Assembly (NCBI GenBank): GCA_020882975.1
Contig: JAHRFD010000001.1
Span: forward strand, 494,388-558,387
Source: Microcoleus sp. EPA2
Lineage (GTDB): Bacteria; Cyanobacteriota; Cyanobacteriia; Cyanobacteriales; Microcoleaceae
DNA length: 64,000 nucleotides
Reading direction: 5' to 3'
The notes under the pieces were generated by a model. It saw nothing but the letters and a program-made list of their open reading frames with translations. It searched no databases and was not told where the DNA came from. Every line of letters begins with the position of its first letter. Within the stretch, counting starts at the first letter, position 1. A program made the translations under genes and the position numbers. Of this stretch, positions 6,326 to 14,966 are shown piece by piece.

Positions 6326-8377
6326 TTAATTTTTACCGTTTCCAGTAGTTAACAAAACCCGCTTTGCTAAAGGTTCTGGTACTTCCTGCAACCGATCGAA
6401 TTCCCAGTGGAAAAAGCCGACTCCCATGGTTTGCGATCGCAATTCGACAATGGAATCCTGCATTTCTGCTAGCGGCACATAAGCTGTAACGGTATCCCAT
6501 CCTTTCCAGTTTGATTTGCTTTCGTAGCCGAGAATTTGACCGCGGCGACCGCTCACTAATTGCAGCACTTTTGAAGTAAACTCATTGGGAGTGTGAATCT
6601 CCACTTTGGCGATCGGCTCCAGCAACACCGATTCACACTTCGGCATCCCCTCCTGCATCGCCAAACGCGCCGCCTGTTTGAAAGCTTGTTCCGAACTATC
6701 GACGCTGTGATAGGAACCGTTTGTCAGTGTCACAGCTACGTCTACCACAGGGAAACCGAGGGGGCCGCGATCGAGATATTCGCGCACCCCAATTTCTACA
6801 CCGGGAATGTACTGTTTGGGGACGACTCCACCGACGATGCGATCGCAGAAATTGAAGCCTTCTCCTCGTGGCTGCGGTTGAATGTCTAGGTAAACGTCAC
6901 CAAATTGTCCATGGCCACCGCTTTGGTGTTTGTAGCGCCCGTGGATGGCTGATGCGGGTTTGCGGATGGTTTCTTTGTAGGGTACTTGTGGTAAGTGAGT
7001 TGTCATCGGCAAGTTATACTTGCGGCGCAATCTCTCTAAAGATACTTTCAGGTGAATTTCGCCTTGACCCCAAAGTATAATTTCGTGGGTGTCGCCGTGC
7101 TGTTGCCAAACTAAAGATGGGTCTTCTTCCAGGAGTTTGGCTAGGGCGCTGGTCATTTTTACTTCGTCGTTGCGTTTTTCAGGGGCGATCGCCAAGGCGT
7201 ACACTGGCGACAATATTTCGGCTTTTGGCAATGACTTGGTGCGATCGACTGTCAGGGTATCGCCTGTGTTTACACCTTCTAGCCGTCCCAAAGCTACTAT
7301 TTCCCCGGCCCTGGCATTGGTTAAGCTTTGGGTTTGCCAGCCGTTTAAACGGTACAAACCGTTAACTCGAATGCCGTTCAAAGTTGTTCCATCTGCTAAG
7401 GTCCCCTGCCATATTCTCACTAAAGATAGTTTGCCACCCTGGGGTGTATAATAGGTTTTCAGGACTTGAGCGGTGACTTTTTCATCACTTTGTATAAGAC
7501 CGCGCCTTTGGGCTGTTGTTTCTGGGGCGGGGGCTTCTCGCAGCAAAGCTTCCAGTAATGGGCGCACCCCAAAATCTTGTTCTGCAATACCGATGAATAC
7601 GGGCACGATTAAATCGGCACCCAATTCCATCTTTAAATCGCGGGTAATTTCTTCGGTGTGGGGGTTGATTTCTTCCAACAATTCTGCAAGTAAATTATCG
7701 TCAAAATTTGCCAATTCCTCCAGCATTTGTTGCCGCGCTTCGTTTTCTTGGGCTTGGAGGTGTTCTGGTAGCGGTACGGGATCGGCGGGGGCTCCTGGAT
7801 GGTAGTGATAAGCTTGTTCGGTTACTAAGTCGATGAAACCGATGATTTTTTCGTTTTGTCCGATCGGATATTGGTGAGGTACGATCGGTCTACTAGAAAT
7901 AGATTTGAGTGCGTTGATGATGTTGGTAAAGTTGCTACCGCAAGTCGTTTCGTCGGTACAAGCGCGGTCTATTTTGTTGACAAAAACTAGGTGGGGAATT
8001 TCCCAATCATCGAGGAATTTAAACAGGGGCGCGAGGGTGAGAGTTCGATCGGTTACGGGTTCGCAAACTACTATGGCCGCGTCTACACCGATGAGTGCGT
8101 TGAGAGTTTCTTGAGCAAATTCGATGGACCCTGGACAGTCAAGAAATGTGAAGCGGACATTTTCGTATTCTGTGCTCGCGGCGTTCACTTCTGTGCTCAT
8201 TTTGCGATCGCGCGCTTCGGGGGAACTATCACCTATTGTATTGCCATCTTTGGCATTACCTTTGCGGGTAATTGCCCCTGTCACCGATAGTAAACTCTCC
8301 AGCAGTGCGGTTTTACCGCTTAAATAAGGGCCAACAATTGCAATGTTCCGCGTGGCCCCAATGACTTTGTGGTTCAT
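6326..8377 (-). CDS. EF-G-like translational GTPase (paralogue with altered G3 motif)
   Basis: The 683-residue protein follows the five-domain EF-G plan: GTPase domain with P-loop GPYLSGKT (16-23) and G4 motif NKID, domain II, the domain IV block HGRYKHQSGGHGQFGDV and the EF-G C-terminal fold. Two switch regions differ from canonical EF-G. The DTPGH motif, whose His positions catalytic water, reads DCPGS, and the RGIT switch I block reads RKMST. It is therefore probably not the main elongation factor but one of the EF-G paralogues cyanobacteria carry; ribosome binding without efficient GTP hydrolysis is possible but untested. The start at 8377 is chosen over 8437 because GGAGG lies four bases upstream and the family N-terminus begins there. 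A long inverted repeat lies in its leader. Confidence 0.85.
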   Translation of the reverse strand: MNHKVIGATRNIAIVGPYLSGKTALLESLLSVTGAITRKGNAKDGNTIGDSSPEARDRKMSTEVNAASTEYENVRFTFLDCPGSIEFAQETLNALIGVDAAIVVCEPVTDRTLTLAPLFKFLDDWEIPHLVFVNKIDRACTDETTCGSNFTNIINALKSISSRPIVPHQYPIGQNEKIIGFIDLVTEQAYHYHPGAPADPVPLPEHLQAQENEARQQMLEELANFDDNLLAELLEEINPHTEEITRDLKMELGADLIVPVFIGIAEQDFGVRPLLEALLREAPAPETTAQRRGLIQSDEKVTAQVLKTYYTPQGGKLSLVRIWQGTLADGTTLNGIRVNGLYRLNGWQTQSLTNARAGEIVALGRLEGVNTGDTLTVDRTKSLPKAEILSPVYALAIAPEKRNDEVKMTSALAKLLEEDPSLVWQQHGDTHEIILWGQGEIHLKVSLERLRRKYNLPMTTHLPQVPYKETIRKPASAIHGRYKHQSGGHGQFGDVYLDIQPQPRGEGFNFCDRIVGGVVPKQYIPGVEIGVREYLDRGPLGFPVVDVAVTLTNGSYHSVDSSEQAFKQAARLAMQEGMPKCESVLLEPIAKVEIHTPNEFTSKVLQLVSGRRGQILGYESKSNWKGWDTVTAYVPLAEMQDSIVELRSQTMGVGFFHWEFDRLQEVPEPLAKRVLLTTGNGKN

Positions 8378-8405
8378 ATTGCCTCCGACTGAAAACAAGT
8401 TTTCA

Positions 8406-8483
8406 ATTGCTCTAGAGTGGATTAAATTGAATCTCATCTTCTAGACTGTTTCTAGGTAATTTTTGATTGCACTCTAGAGCAAT
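8406..8483. promoter_or_regulatory. 14-bp inverted repeat in the leader of the EF-G-like gene
   Basis: ATTGCTCTAGAGTG (8406-8419) and CACTCTAGAGCAAT (8470-8483) are perfect inverted copies separated by 50 bp. Each arm contains the palindrome CTCTAGAG. The element begins 29 bp upstream of the start codon and could be an RNA stem or a pair of protein sites. Confidence 0.5.
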
Positions 8484-8564
8484 TTTAGATTTTGGTATGA
8501 TTCAATACTTTTGACCCTAGCGTGTTTTGGGTGACAAAACAAAAATTGTATTTTTTCTTAATAT

Positions 8565-8768
8565 TTTGATTTTTTTTACCGCAGAGAGCGCAGAGAGCGC
8601 AGAGGAGGAGGAAAGGGGGCTAGTTATTCCTAGTTATGGTGGATTTTATGTGGCTCTTGTTGTTATTTTGATTTTTTTTACCGCAGAGAGCGCAGAGAGC
8701 GCAGAGGAGGAGGAAAGGGGGCTAATTATTCCTAGTTATGGTGGATTTGATGTCGCTCTTCCTCTGCG
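8565..8768. repeat. Two tandem copies of a 102-bp unit
   Basis: The unit contains a T-run, ACCGCAGAGAGCGCAGAGAG, a purine-rich block and CCTAGTTATGGTGGATTT. The second copy differs at only a few positions. The period is a multiple of three, so a 93-codon plus-strand frame stays open through both, but it shows no coding character. It directly follows the 3' end of the coaT-like gene. Confidence 0.85.
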
Positions 8769-8778
8769 TCGCATTTCT

Positions 8779-10692
8779 CTAATTTCTCAGCAATCGCAAG
8801 CCGCTTAATGTTACTATTACTGTAGAGCCTTCGTGACCGATGACACCTAAAGGCATGGTAATATTTCCGATAAAATTAGCCGCCAGTAATAGCATAATAC
8901 AACTGAGTGCAAAAACAATGTTTTGTTTGACAACATTTTGAGCGCGACGCCCTAAAATAATTGCTTTTGCTAGCTGTTCCAATCGATCGGCCATTAATAC
9001 GATATCCGCAGTTTCCAAAGCTACATCGCTGCCAGCAATTCCCATGGCAATTCCCACAGAGGCTTGAGCGAGGGCGGGGGCATCGTTGATACCGTCTCCT
9101 ACCATGGCGACGGTTTGATATTGTTTTTGCAGTCGTTGAATTACGGCTACTTTGTCTTCTGGTAACAGTTCGGCATAGACTTCTTTGATGCCTAATTCGT
9201 GGGCGATGTATTGAGCTGTTTGCTGATTGTCACCCGTTAGCATAATTATATGTTCTACGCCTAACTTGGTCAAGCGTTTGATGGTATTGGCTGCTTCGGG
9301 GCGGAGGGTGTCTGCTACAGCAATTATGCCCAACAGTTCATCGCCCTGACTCACCCAAACCACTGTTTTTCCTGCTGCTTGCAACTGTTGACTGACTTGA
9401 GTTAACTCTCCTGTTGCTTTTACAAAATTAGCTTTACCAATGGAGATGATTTGGTTGTTGATTTTGCCGACAATTCCTTGGCCGACTTTGGCTTGAACTT
9501 CGGTGGCGATGGGAAGTGCTAATTTTTGCTTTTGGGCGGCTTCGACAATGGCAATTGCGATCGCGTGTTCTGAGTAAGTTTCCAAGGCGGCCGCTAATTG
9601 CAGAACTTCTGTTTCAGTATATCCGGTGGCGGGGACAATTTGGATAACTTCCGGTTTTCCGGTAGTTAGAGTTCCTGTTTTATCAAAGGCGATCGCCCTG
9701 ACTTTACCAATTATCTCTAACTGCGCGCCACTTTTAAACAAAATTCCCTGTTTCGCCCCATTGGCAATTCCCGAAAGTAGGGCGGGCATAATCGAAGCCA
9801 TCAGCGCGCAGGGAGAAGCAACTACTAGGAAAATCAATGCCCTATAGATTGTATCTTCCCAATTCCAACCGAAAATAAATGGTGGCAAAGTTGCCAACAG
9901 CAAGCCAAAAACTACAATAAATCGAGCATAACCACGCTCGAATTTTTCCACAAACATTTGAGAAGGAGGTGCTGCGGTTTGTGCTTGCTGTACCAGCCGA
10001 ATGACGCGCTGAATTAAACTGCTTTCTGGGGTTTTGTGGACTTCTATTTGTAGCGCGCCGAAACCGTTAATTGTTCCGGCATAAACTTCATCACCCGCTG
10101 TTTTTTCCACGGGCATAGATTCGCCGGTGATTGAGGCTTGATTGAGGCTGCTAGCACCTTCTAAAATTATCGCATCCGTGGGAATTATTTCTCCTGGCTT
10201 GACTAAAATGCGATCGCCAATTTGCAATTTATCGATCGCAATTTTCCTTTCATCGCCATCCACCACAACTCTAGCAGTATCCGCAGTCAAACTCATCAAA
10301 CTGCGGATGCTGCGTTCAGTCCGCTGCATAGCATAACCTTCTAGGGCACCGCTAATCGCAAAGATTAAAATCAACACAGCGCCGTCAACAATTAAATGAT
10401 ATTCATGTCGCCACAGTCCCAAACCTGCCGCCCCCAAAGCAGCCACAATCATTAGCAAATCGACATCTAATTCATGTTCTTGAAAAAGCGTCGTTAATCC
10501 TTCGCGGGCGCTGGAATAACCGCCGATGACATAAGCAGCCGGGAGGATGAATATAGCCAAGCCCAACCAGCCTAGTTGCAGCGCTAGGGAACCCAAAATG
10601 ACCAGAATTCCACACAGGGTGGCGGTTAAAGCGTCGGGATGTTCTTCTGCTAACTGAGAGATGCGAGAAATTGAGATGGAATTAGAAGTCAT
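8779..10692 (-). CDS. coaT: CoaT-like P1B-4 metal-exporting ATPase (cobalt efflux)
   Basis: P1B ATPases export transition metals across the inner membrane using ATP. All core motifs are visible: actuator ITGESMPV, phosphorylation site DKTGTLTTGKPEV (Asp near 337), TGDN, and GDGINDAPALA. The membrane motif is SPC rather than CPC, and the last helix carries HEGST; together these mark the P1B-4 group associated with cobalt and some other divalent metals. There is no N-terminal heavy-metal-associated domain, as in Synechocystis CoaT. The divergent neighbour is a CoaR-type regulator, and a MerR-style promoter lies between them, so cobalt is the likely substrate. Length (637 aa) is normal for this subgroup. 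Confidence 0.88.
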   Translation of the reverse strand: MTSNSISISRISQLAEEHPDALTATLCGILVILGSLALQLGWLGLAIFILPAAYVIGGYSSAREGLTTLFQEHELDVDLLMIVAALGAAGLGLWRHEYHLIVDGAVLILIFAISGALEGYAMQRTERSIRSLMSLTADTARVVVDGDERKIAIDKLQIGDRILVKPGEIIPTDAIILEGASSLNQASITGESMPVEKTAGDEVYAGTINGFGALQIEVHKTPESSLIQRVIRLVQQAQTAAPPSQMFVEKFERGYARFIVVFGLLLATLPPFIFGWNWEDTIYRALIFLVVASPCALMASIMPALLSGIANGAKQGILFKSGAQLEIIGKVRAIAFDKTGTLTTGKPEVIQIVPATGYTETEVLQLAAALETYSEHAIAIAIVEAAQKQKLALPIATEVQAKVGQGIVGKINNQIISIGKANFVKATGELTQVSQQLQAAGKTVVWVSQGDELLGIIAVADTLRPEAANTIKRLTKLGVEHIIMLTGDNQQTAQYIAHELGIKEVYAELLPEDKVAVIQRLQKQYQTVAMVGDGINDAPALAQASVGIAMGIAGSDVALETADIVLMADRLEQLAKAIILGRRAQNVVKQNIVFALSCIMLLLAANFIGNITMPLGVIGHEGSTVIVTLSGLRLLRN

Positions 10693-10725
10693 TGGAAAAA
10701 TTTGATTTGGTAGAATGACTTCTGT

Positions 10726-10758
10726 AGCCTAAACCTTGACATTAATGTCAATGTCAAG
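10726..10758 (-). promoter_or_regulatory. CoaR-type (MerR family) operator-promoter for coaT
   Basis: On the minus strand TTGACA (10757-10752) is separated by exactly 20 bp from TAGGCT (10731-10726). The spacer holds the perfect 16-bp palindrome TTGACATTAATGTCAA (10751-10736). An over-long 19-20 bp spacer with a central palindrome is the hallmark of MerR-activated promoters. Confidence 0.75.
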
Positions 10759-10812
10759 AGTAAAACCAAAATAAATTCGTCATCAACTCGCCCCTGGTTA
10801 CATCCGAGATTC

Positions 10813-10890
10813 CGACAGGGATTGAAATCCCTGTCGAGAAAGCGCAAGTCCTCTCACAGAGGACTGAAGAGAGTTGAGATAGGACTTGCG
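10813..10890 (+). promoter_or_regulatory. Leader of coaR with three hairpins, two mutually exclusive
   Basis: First stem: CGACAGGGAT/ATCCCTGTCG (10813-10836, loop TGAA). Second: AGTCCTCT/AGAGGACT (10847-10865, loop CAC). Third: CGCAAGTCCT (10843-10852) with AGGACTTGCG (10881-10890), which shares bases with the second. The architecture resembles an attenuator or RNA switch, but the hairpins may also be dispersed palindromic repeats. Confidence 0.45.
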
Positions 10891-10935
10891 GGTGAATGCG
10901 ATGGCCCAATATATAATTCAAGCATCTCAAATCTA

Positions 10936-12036
10936 ATGCCCAAATACCTCACAATCAAACAACTTACAGAAGCAGTTCAAGGTGCTGTCACCCCCCGGAT
11001 GGTAAGACATTATCACTCCTTGGGGCTGCTTTCGACCGCAGTGCGATCGACCTCTAATTACCGACTCTACACCCGCAGCGATGTGCAGAAACTGCAAAAA
11101 ATAGTCGCACTAAAACAGCAAGGTTTTCAGCTTTCCCACATCCGCAAGTTGTTAGAAACTGATGGGGATGCTTCTCCTGACGCGCTGATGGGGACTCTAC
11201 AGCAACAGTATCTTTCTGTTACTGAGCAGATAGTTCGCCTCCGACAAACGGCTTTAGCGCTGGAGGGTTTGCTGGGGCGGGATCTCTCCTGTCAAGCGGT
11301 TCAAGGGGAAGCATTGGCGCAAATGAGGCTGTTACAGGTGGAAACTGAGGGGGGATTGGGTGAGTTGGAACAGTTGTGGGAGAGTTGGGATGCTGTGGCG
11401 CATTCTCACCCGGAGAATTTTGAGGAATCTTTGCAGCATTTGTTGCCGGATTTGAGCGATCGCTCAGAAATTGAGGTAGACTTGCTTTCAAAACTGGTAT
11501 TAGCTAGTGGTGATTGTTCCCTATTGCCGTTTGTGAAGTTGAGCGAAACTGCGATTCAATCGGCGCGGGAAGCTTTGAAAAATCGCTGTCAAATTGTGGC
11601 TGATGTGTCGCCAGTTTTTGCTGCTTTGGATGCTACTAGGTTAGCACATTTGGGAACAAGTATTGTCAATTTAATTGACGCTCCACACATTAATGCTCCT
11701 GGGGAAGCGGAACAGGAATTTTGGCAAAAAAAAGGATGGTGTGAACAGTTGTTGCAAGTGGAAAAAGGATGTATATTGGTGATAGGATATGCGCCTTCTG
11801 TGTTAATGGCTGTTTGTGAGGCGATCGAGCTAGGGGAACTGCAACCGGCTTTGGTGATTGGTATGCCGATCGGTTTTAGTCATGCTCCAGTGGCGAAACG
11901 GCGTTTAGTGCGATCGGGTGTTCCTTATATTACGACTGTGGGGACTTTTGGCGGTGGATTGTTGGCGGCGGTGGCTTTGAATGCTTTGGTTGAGTCTTTG
12001 ATTGAAAAGCCGAATTGTCATTGTCATCTCAAGTGA
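10936..12036 (+). CDS. coaR: CoaR-like cobalt-responsive regulator (MerR domain fused to precorrin isomerase-like domain)
   Basis: The N-terminus is a MerR winged helix ([40 protein letters not shown]). A helical linker follows, then from about residue 200 a CbiC/CobH-like precorrin-8X methylmutase domain: [54 protein letters not shown] and [19 protein letters not shown]. The protein ends in NCHCHLK, the Cys-His-Cys tail that Synechocystis CoaR needs to respond to cobalt. This architecture is diagnostic. It should activate the divergent coaT gene when cobalt is high and may sense a B12 intermediate through its isomerase-like domain. The start at 10936 ([10 protein letters not shown]) is chosen because the upstream frame extension has no family similarity and overlaps hairpins. 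Confidence 0.9.
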   Translation: MPKYLTIKQLTEAVQGAVTPRMVRHYHSLGLLSTAVRSTSNYRLYTRSDVQKLQKIVALKQQGFQLSHIRKLLETDGDASPDALMGTLQQQYLSVTEQIVRLRQTALALEGLLGRDLSCQAVQGEALAQMRLLQVETEGGLGELEQLWESWDAVAHSHPENFEESLQHLLPDLSDRSEIEVDLLSKLVLASGDCSLLPFVKLSETAIQSAREALKNRCQIVADVSPVFAALDATRLAHLGTSIVNLIDAPHINAPGEAEQEFWQKKGWCEQLLQVEKGCILVIGYAPSVLMAVCEAIELGELQPALVIGMPIGFSHAPVAKRRLVRSGVPYITTVGTFGGGLLAAVALNALVESLIEKPNCHCHLK

Positions 12037-12072
12037 AAATTTGTTTTGAGAGTTATCAGACGATGGGGATCA

Positions 12073-12138
12073 GAAACCGGGTTTTTTACCGAATCTGCGG
12101 TTGATAATCAAGTATTTTTGTAAAAAAACTCAGTTTCT
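12073..12138. repeat. Degenerate inverted repeat after coaR
   Basis: AGAAACCGGGTTTTTT and AAAAAACTCAGTTTCT face each other across about 35 bp. It could act as a terminator for coaR; no other function is visible. Confidence 0.4.
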
Positions 12139-12164
12139 AAACACTGCGTAAATCGTGACATACT

Positions 12165-12199
12165 CCCACATCAAATCTGAGTACAGATTATGATGTGGG
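12165..12199 (-). repeat. IS605-type right-end hairpin
   Basis: CCCACATCA and TGATGTGGG (12165-12173, 12191-12199) enclose AATCTG/CAGATT, giving a near-perfect stem with an AGTA loop. The TnpB stop codon lies inside the hairpin. A matching end is found at 42155-42184. Confidence 0.7.
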
Positions 12200-12496
12200 C
12201 TTCTTAACAGCCCGATGAAGGGTATGTAAGATTTCCTTCTGGTACGCTTTATCCATAGAACCAACTATGGAAAGATTCCCACTACGGCGTTTTATACTGG
12301 GGAAAATGTCCAACCCCAGTCTTTTTACGTTAATCGCAGCATTAAGATCGCGATCGACCATTAAAGAATGTTGCTCATCCCAATAGTTCCGTATACCGCA
12401 ATCGGTGAAAATAATTTCATTCCGATAGCACAGAACCATTGAAGTATAAGCAGGTTTCTGCGGAACGACGACTGCTCCAGCTTTTTCGGCAAGGAT
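12188..12496 (-). pseudogene. TnpB C-terminal remnant (IS200/IS605 family)
   Basis: On the minus strand the frame reads ILAEKAGAVVVPQKPAYTS, then FTDCGIRNYWDEQH, then the RuvC-III block VDRDLNAAINVKRLGLD, ending in HRAVKKPTS. This is the C-terminal quarter of a cyanobacterial TnpB (RNA-guided nuclease of IS605/IS1341 elements). The catalytic aspartate segment survives, but the N-terminal three quarters are absent, so it cannot be active. The fragment begins directly after the stop codon of the kinase-like gene and ends in the right-end hairpin of the element. A short open frame from ATG 12439 is part of it. Confidence 0.85.
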
Positions 12497-14608
12497 TCAC
12501 CATTTCCCCAAAGCCCCCCACACCATACCCGAAACCACCCCCCAAATCGCCCCTAAACCCGAACCAACGATCGCCCCCGCCACAGGAGCAAAATCTCCCA
12601 CCACCCCAGGGTTGATAGCCGGAAACACTACCGACAAGCCCCCACCCAGCACCATACCGACGATCGCCCCCAAGAAACTGCCCCAAATCCCTCCCAAAAA
12701 TCCCCCACTCACCCCCGAAGGCTGAAACGACACCGGCAACTTCGGCGCAAACCCACAAAAACCCAACAAACTCCCAGAAACCATACCACCAACCGAACCC
12801 ACCCCCGCCGCTACCATCCCCACCACCAACAACAAATTCGCAAACTCATTCCCCGGAGTCATCGTCCCACTATATTGCTGCCACACCACCAACCCCGAAC
12901 CCAAACAAACACCAGCCAAAGTCCCCAAAAACGCCCCCCAGACAGCCCCCAAAAACGCTCCCCGTCGGCCCCAAACTCTCCCCATCGGCACTATCAGAGG
13001 AGGCTTAAAGCTCGTCCAAACCAAGCCCCAGACAATACCCACCCCCACACCAGACCAAATTCCTCGACCGATCGCCGGATTCTCACTAATCGCCCCAAAC
13101 ACCACACCCCCGATCGCCGCCAACACAAAAGCCCCCCACAAAGTCCCCACCAAAACACCCACCCACTTCCGCAAAATCCGATTCGGAGGTACAGCCAAAA
13201 TGCCCCATATCATCCCAAAAAAAGCGCCCCAAATCGAACCCACAAAAATTGCCCCCAAAATCGCCCCACCACCCTGGGCGATCGCCGAAAATACCCCCGC
13301 CACCGCCGCCAAACACAAACCGCCCCAAACAGCACCCCAAACAGCATCCTGAAATACCCGTTCCAACTTGCTAACAGGTACTGTCGGAGGCGGAGTCCGA
13401 GAAGACATCGGCATCGGCAACAGTGGCGGCTGGTATTGACCTAGAGACCTTGGCAGTCCCGTAGACTGCTGTTGTCTGGGTCTTGCGGTCTCCCGTACAA
13501 CCACGGGGGGTTTGGGCTTCTGACGCTGATTTTTCGCAGGCTGCAAGTTCACTCCGTTGCGGACTGCTTCCCGCGAGGGGAATGGATCGCGCCCTTTGAG
13601 CAGTTTTGCCCGATCGCACCAAGGACAGCGACTGAGATGATTGCCGTATTTATGTTGATTATTTCTGCTGCAAGTAATTAGAGCATCTTCCGCTTCCCGC
13701 AGCGCATTTACCCAAGTTTTGGCATCCGGGCGCGCCAAAGGACTGGTGTGCCCATCCTCAAAACAGCGGATAAACATCTGTCGCAGTCGGGGATGCAGCA
13801 TTTCCCAAGCTGGTGCTGCGGGCATGGGGCGATAGGGAATTCGCTTGGTGCCAGAGGGGAAATGGCCCGATCGAATTCTTGCTTCTAAGGGCGGCGGTTC
13901 ATCCGTACCGAGATAAACTCCTGAAAACGGGTGCGTACCTTCCATCAGTAGTTGAAAAATTAGCACCGCTAAGCCGAACAAATCATGTTCTGGGGATCTG
14001 TCAATATCCCGAAAAGTTTTTCCCTGCAATTCCGGTGGCGTAAACTCTGGCTTTCCCACGGGACATCGATAAACGTAACCTGTATAGGGATCGCGTACTT
14101 GAAAGGAATCCGTATCTACCAAGGTTACTAAAGCTGTGTCGGTGACGAGGATATTCGACTCATTCACATCGCCGATCACGTAACCCCGTACATGGAGGGC
14201 GTTGACGGCGGCTGCCAGATTTCGGGCGGTGCGATGCAGGTAAAGATAGTTAAATAGCGGTTTTTGTTCGCGACGGGTTTTGGGAGTGTAAAAAGTGTGA
14301 ACTGGCGATACCTTGGTGACGCGGGGCATCACAAAACCGACGATTTTTTCTCGCCCGCCGACAGTATGCAGTAAATCCAGTGGCCAAGCAATTGAAGCGT
14401 GTCCCGGTGCGGCGATCGGCGCATCTGGTGGCATACTAAACATGACTGTGAGTTTGTCGCCGTCTTCTTCTGTCGGTCTGTGGTAAATTTTTGCTACTAG
14501 GGACTGGTCTTGGGGGAGGGGATAGATGCGACCTTCACCTCCACTGGCGATCGCCGTGTTAGTGTCGATCGCGATCAGTTGTCCGCTAAATTGCCGCTGC
14601 AACTGCAT
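12497..14608 (-). CDS. Protein-kinase-like protein with Cys motif and glycine-rich membrane tail
   Basis: Residues 1 to about 320 form a kinase-like domain: glycine loop SGGEGRIYPL (22-31), candidate ATP-binding Lys40, catalytic-loop equivalent GDVNESN (Asp147, Asn152) and a VDTDSF metal-binding block (Asp165) in place of DFG. FTPPELQG resembles the APE region. A short Cys/His motif follows (ITCSRNNQHKYGNHLSRCPW, residues about 315-335), then a Pro/Arg linker. The last 270 residues are hydrophobic repeats of the type GAIWGxxxG, suggesting several tightly packed membrane helices. It may phosphorylate an unknown target at the membrane. The stop codon lies exactly at the border of a TnpB remnant, so the original C-terminus may have been altered. 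Substrate and pathway unknown. Confidence 0.75.
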   Translation of the reverse strand: MQLQRQFSGQLIAIDTNTAIASGGEGRIYPLPQDQSLVAKIYHRPTEEDGDKLTVMFSMPPDAPIAAPGHASIAWPLDLLHTVGGREKIVGFVMPRVTKVSPVHTFYTPKTRREQKPLFNYLYLHRTARNLAAAVNALHVRGYVIGDVNESNILVTDTALVTLVDTDSFQVRDPYTGYVYRCPVGKPEFTPPELQGKTFRDIDRSPEHDLFGLAVLIFQLLMEGTHPFSGVYLGTDEPPPLEARIRSGHFPSGTKRIPYRPMPAAPAWEMLHPRLRQMFIRCFEDGHTSPLARPDAKTWVNALREAEDALITCSRNNQHKYGNHLSRCPWCDRAKLLKGRDPFPSREAVRNGVNLQPAKNQRQKPKPPVVVRETARPRQQQSTGLPRSLGQYQPPLLPMPMSSRTPPPTVPVSKLERVFQDAVWGAVWGGLCLAAVAGVFSAIAQGGGAILGAIFVGSIWGAFFGMIWGILAVPPNRILRKWVGVLVGTLWGAFVLAAIGGVVFGAISENPAIGRGIWSGVGVGIVWGLVWTSFKPPLIVPMGRVWGRRGAFLGAVWGAFLGTLAGVCLGSGLVVWQQYSGTMTPGNEFANLLLVVGMVAAGVGSVGGMVSGSLLGFCGFAPKLPVSFQPSGVSGGFLGGIWGSFLGAIVGMVLGGGLSVVFPAINPGVVGDFAPVAGAIVGSGLGAIWGVVSGMVWGALGKW

Positions 14609-14966
14609 AGAATTCCATATATATATCGACGATCTCGATTTTAGATTTCGGAGCTGGGATTTTTGATGGAAGAACTGACCCCACTGGTAAATCTATTAAC
14701 AGACTGTTGAGGCCTGTTCCACAATACTTAGTTTTTTTGATTGTGGGGTGGCAGGAGAACCCGCCCTTAAAAATTTAAAACACGCATCTTGCCTGTTCTA
14801 CCATAGTGCAATTTTGCAGTTACCGATCGACTTACACTCCGCACCCTTGACTATGACAATCAGTTTTTTCCTCATTTTGCGAAATTTTAAGTAGTTTTTT
14901 TAGACAAAAATCGAGGCCATCCGTAGGGCGATCGCCAATACATTGGCCATGCCGGCAAGCTGTCGA
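14609..14966. other. Intergenic region, no gene seen
   Basis: AT-rich. It contains a degenerate dispersed repeat (GCCTGTTCCACAATA ... CTTGCCTGTTCTACCATA) and an AACCCGCCC segment, and presumably the promoter of the kinase-like gene. No ORF or RNA is supported. Confidence 0.5.

Noticed and set aside
8527-8808. Open plus-strand frame of 93 codons
   Set aside because: It is produced by a 102-bp tandem repeat whose period is a multiple of three, begins in a T-rich region without a ribosome site and has no recognisable domain.
10821-10830. ATTGAAATCC, reminiscent of the end of some cyanobacterial CRISPR repeats
   Set aside because: It occurs once only, as part of a hairpin, with no spacer array or cas genes nearby.
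12417-14043. Several long frames opposite or out of phase with the kinase-like gene
   Set aside because: They are shadows caused by the glycine- and proline-rich coding sequence; translations are low complexity.
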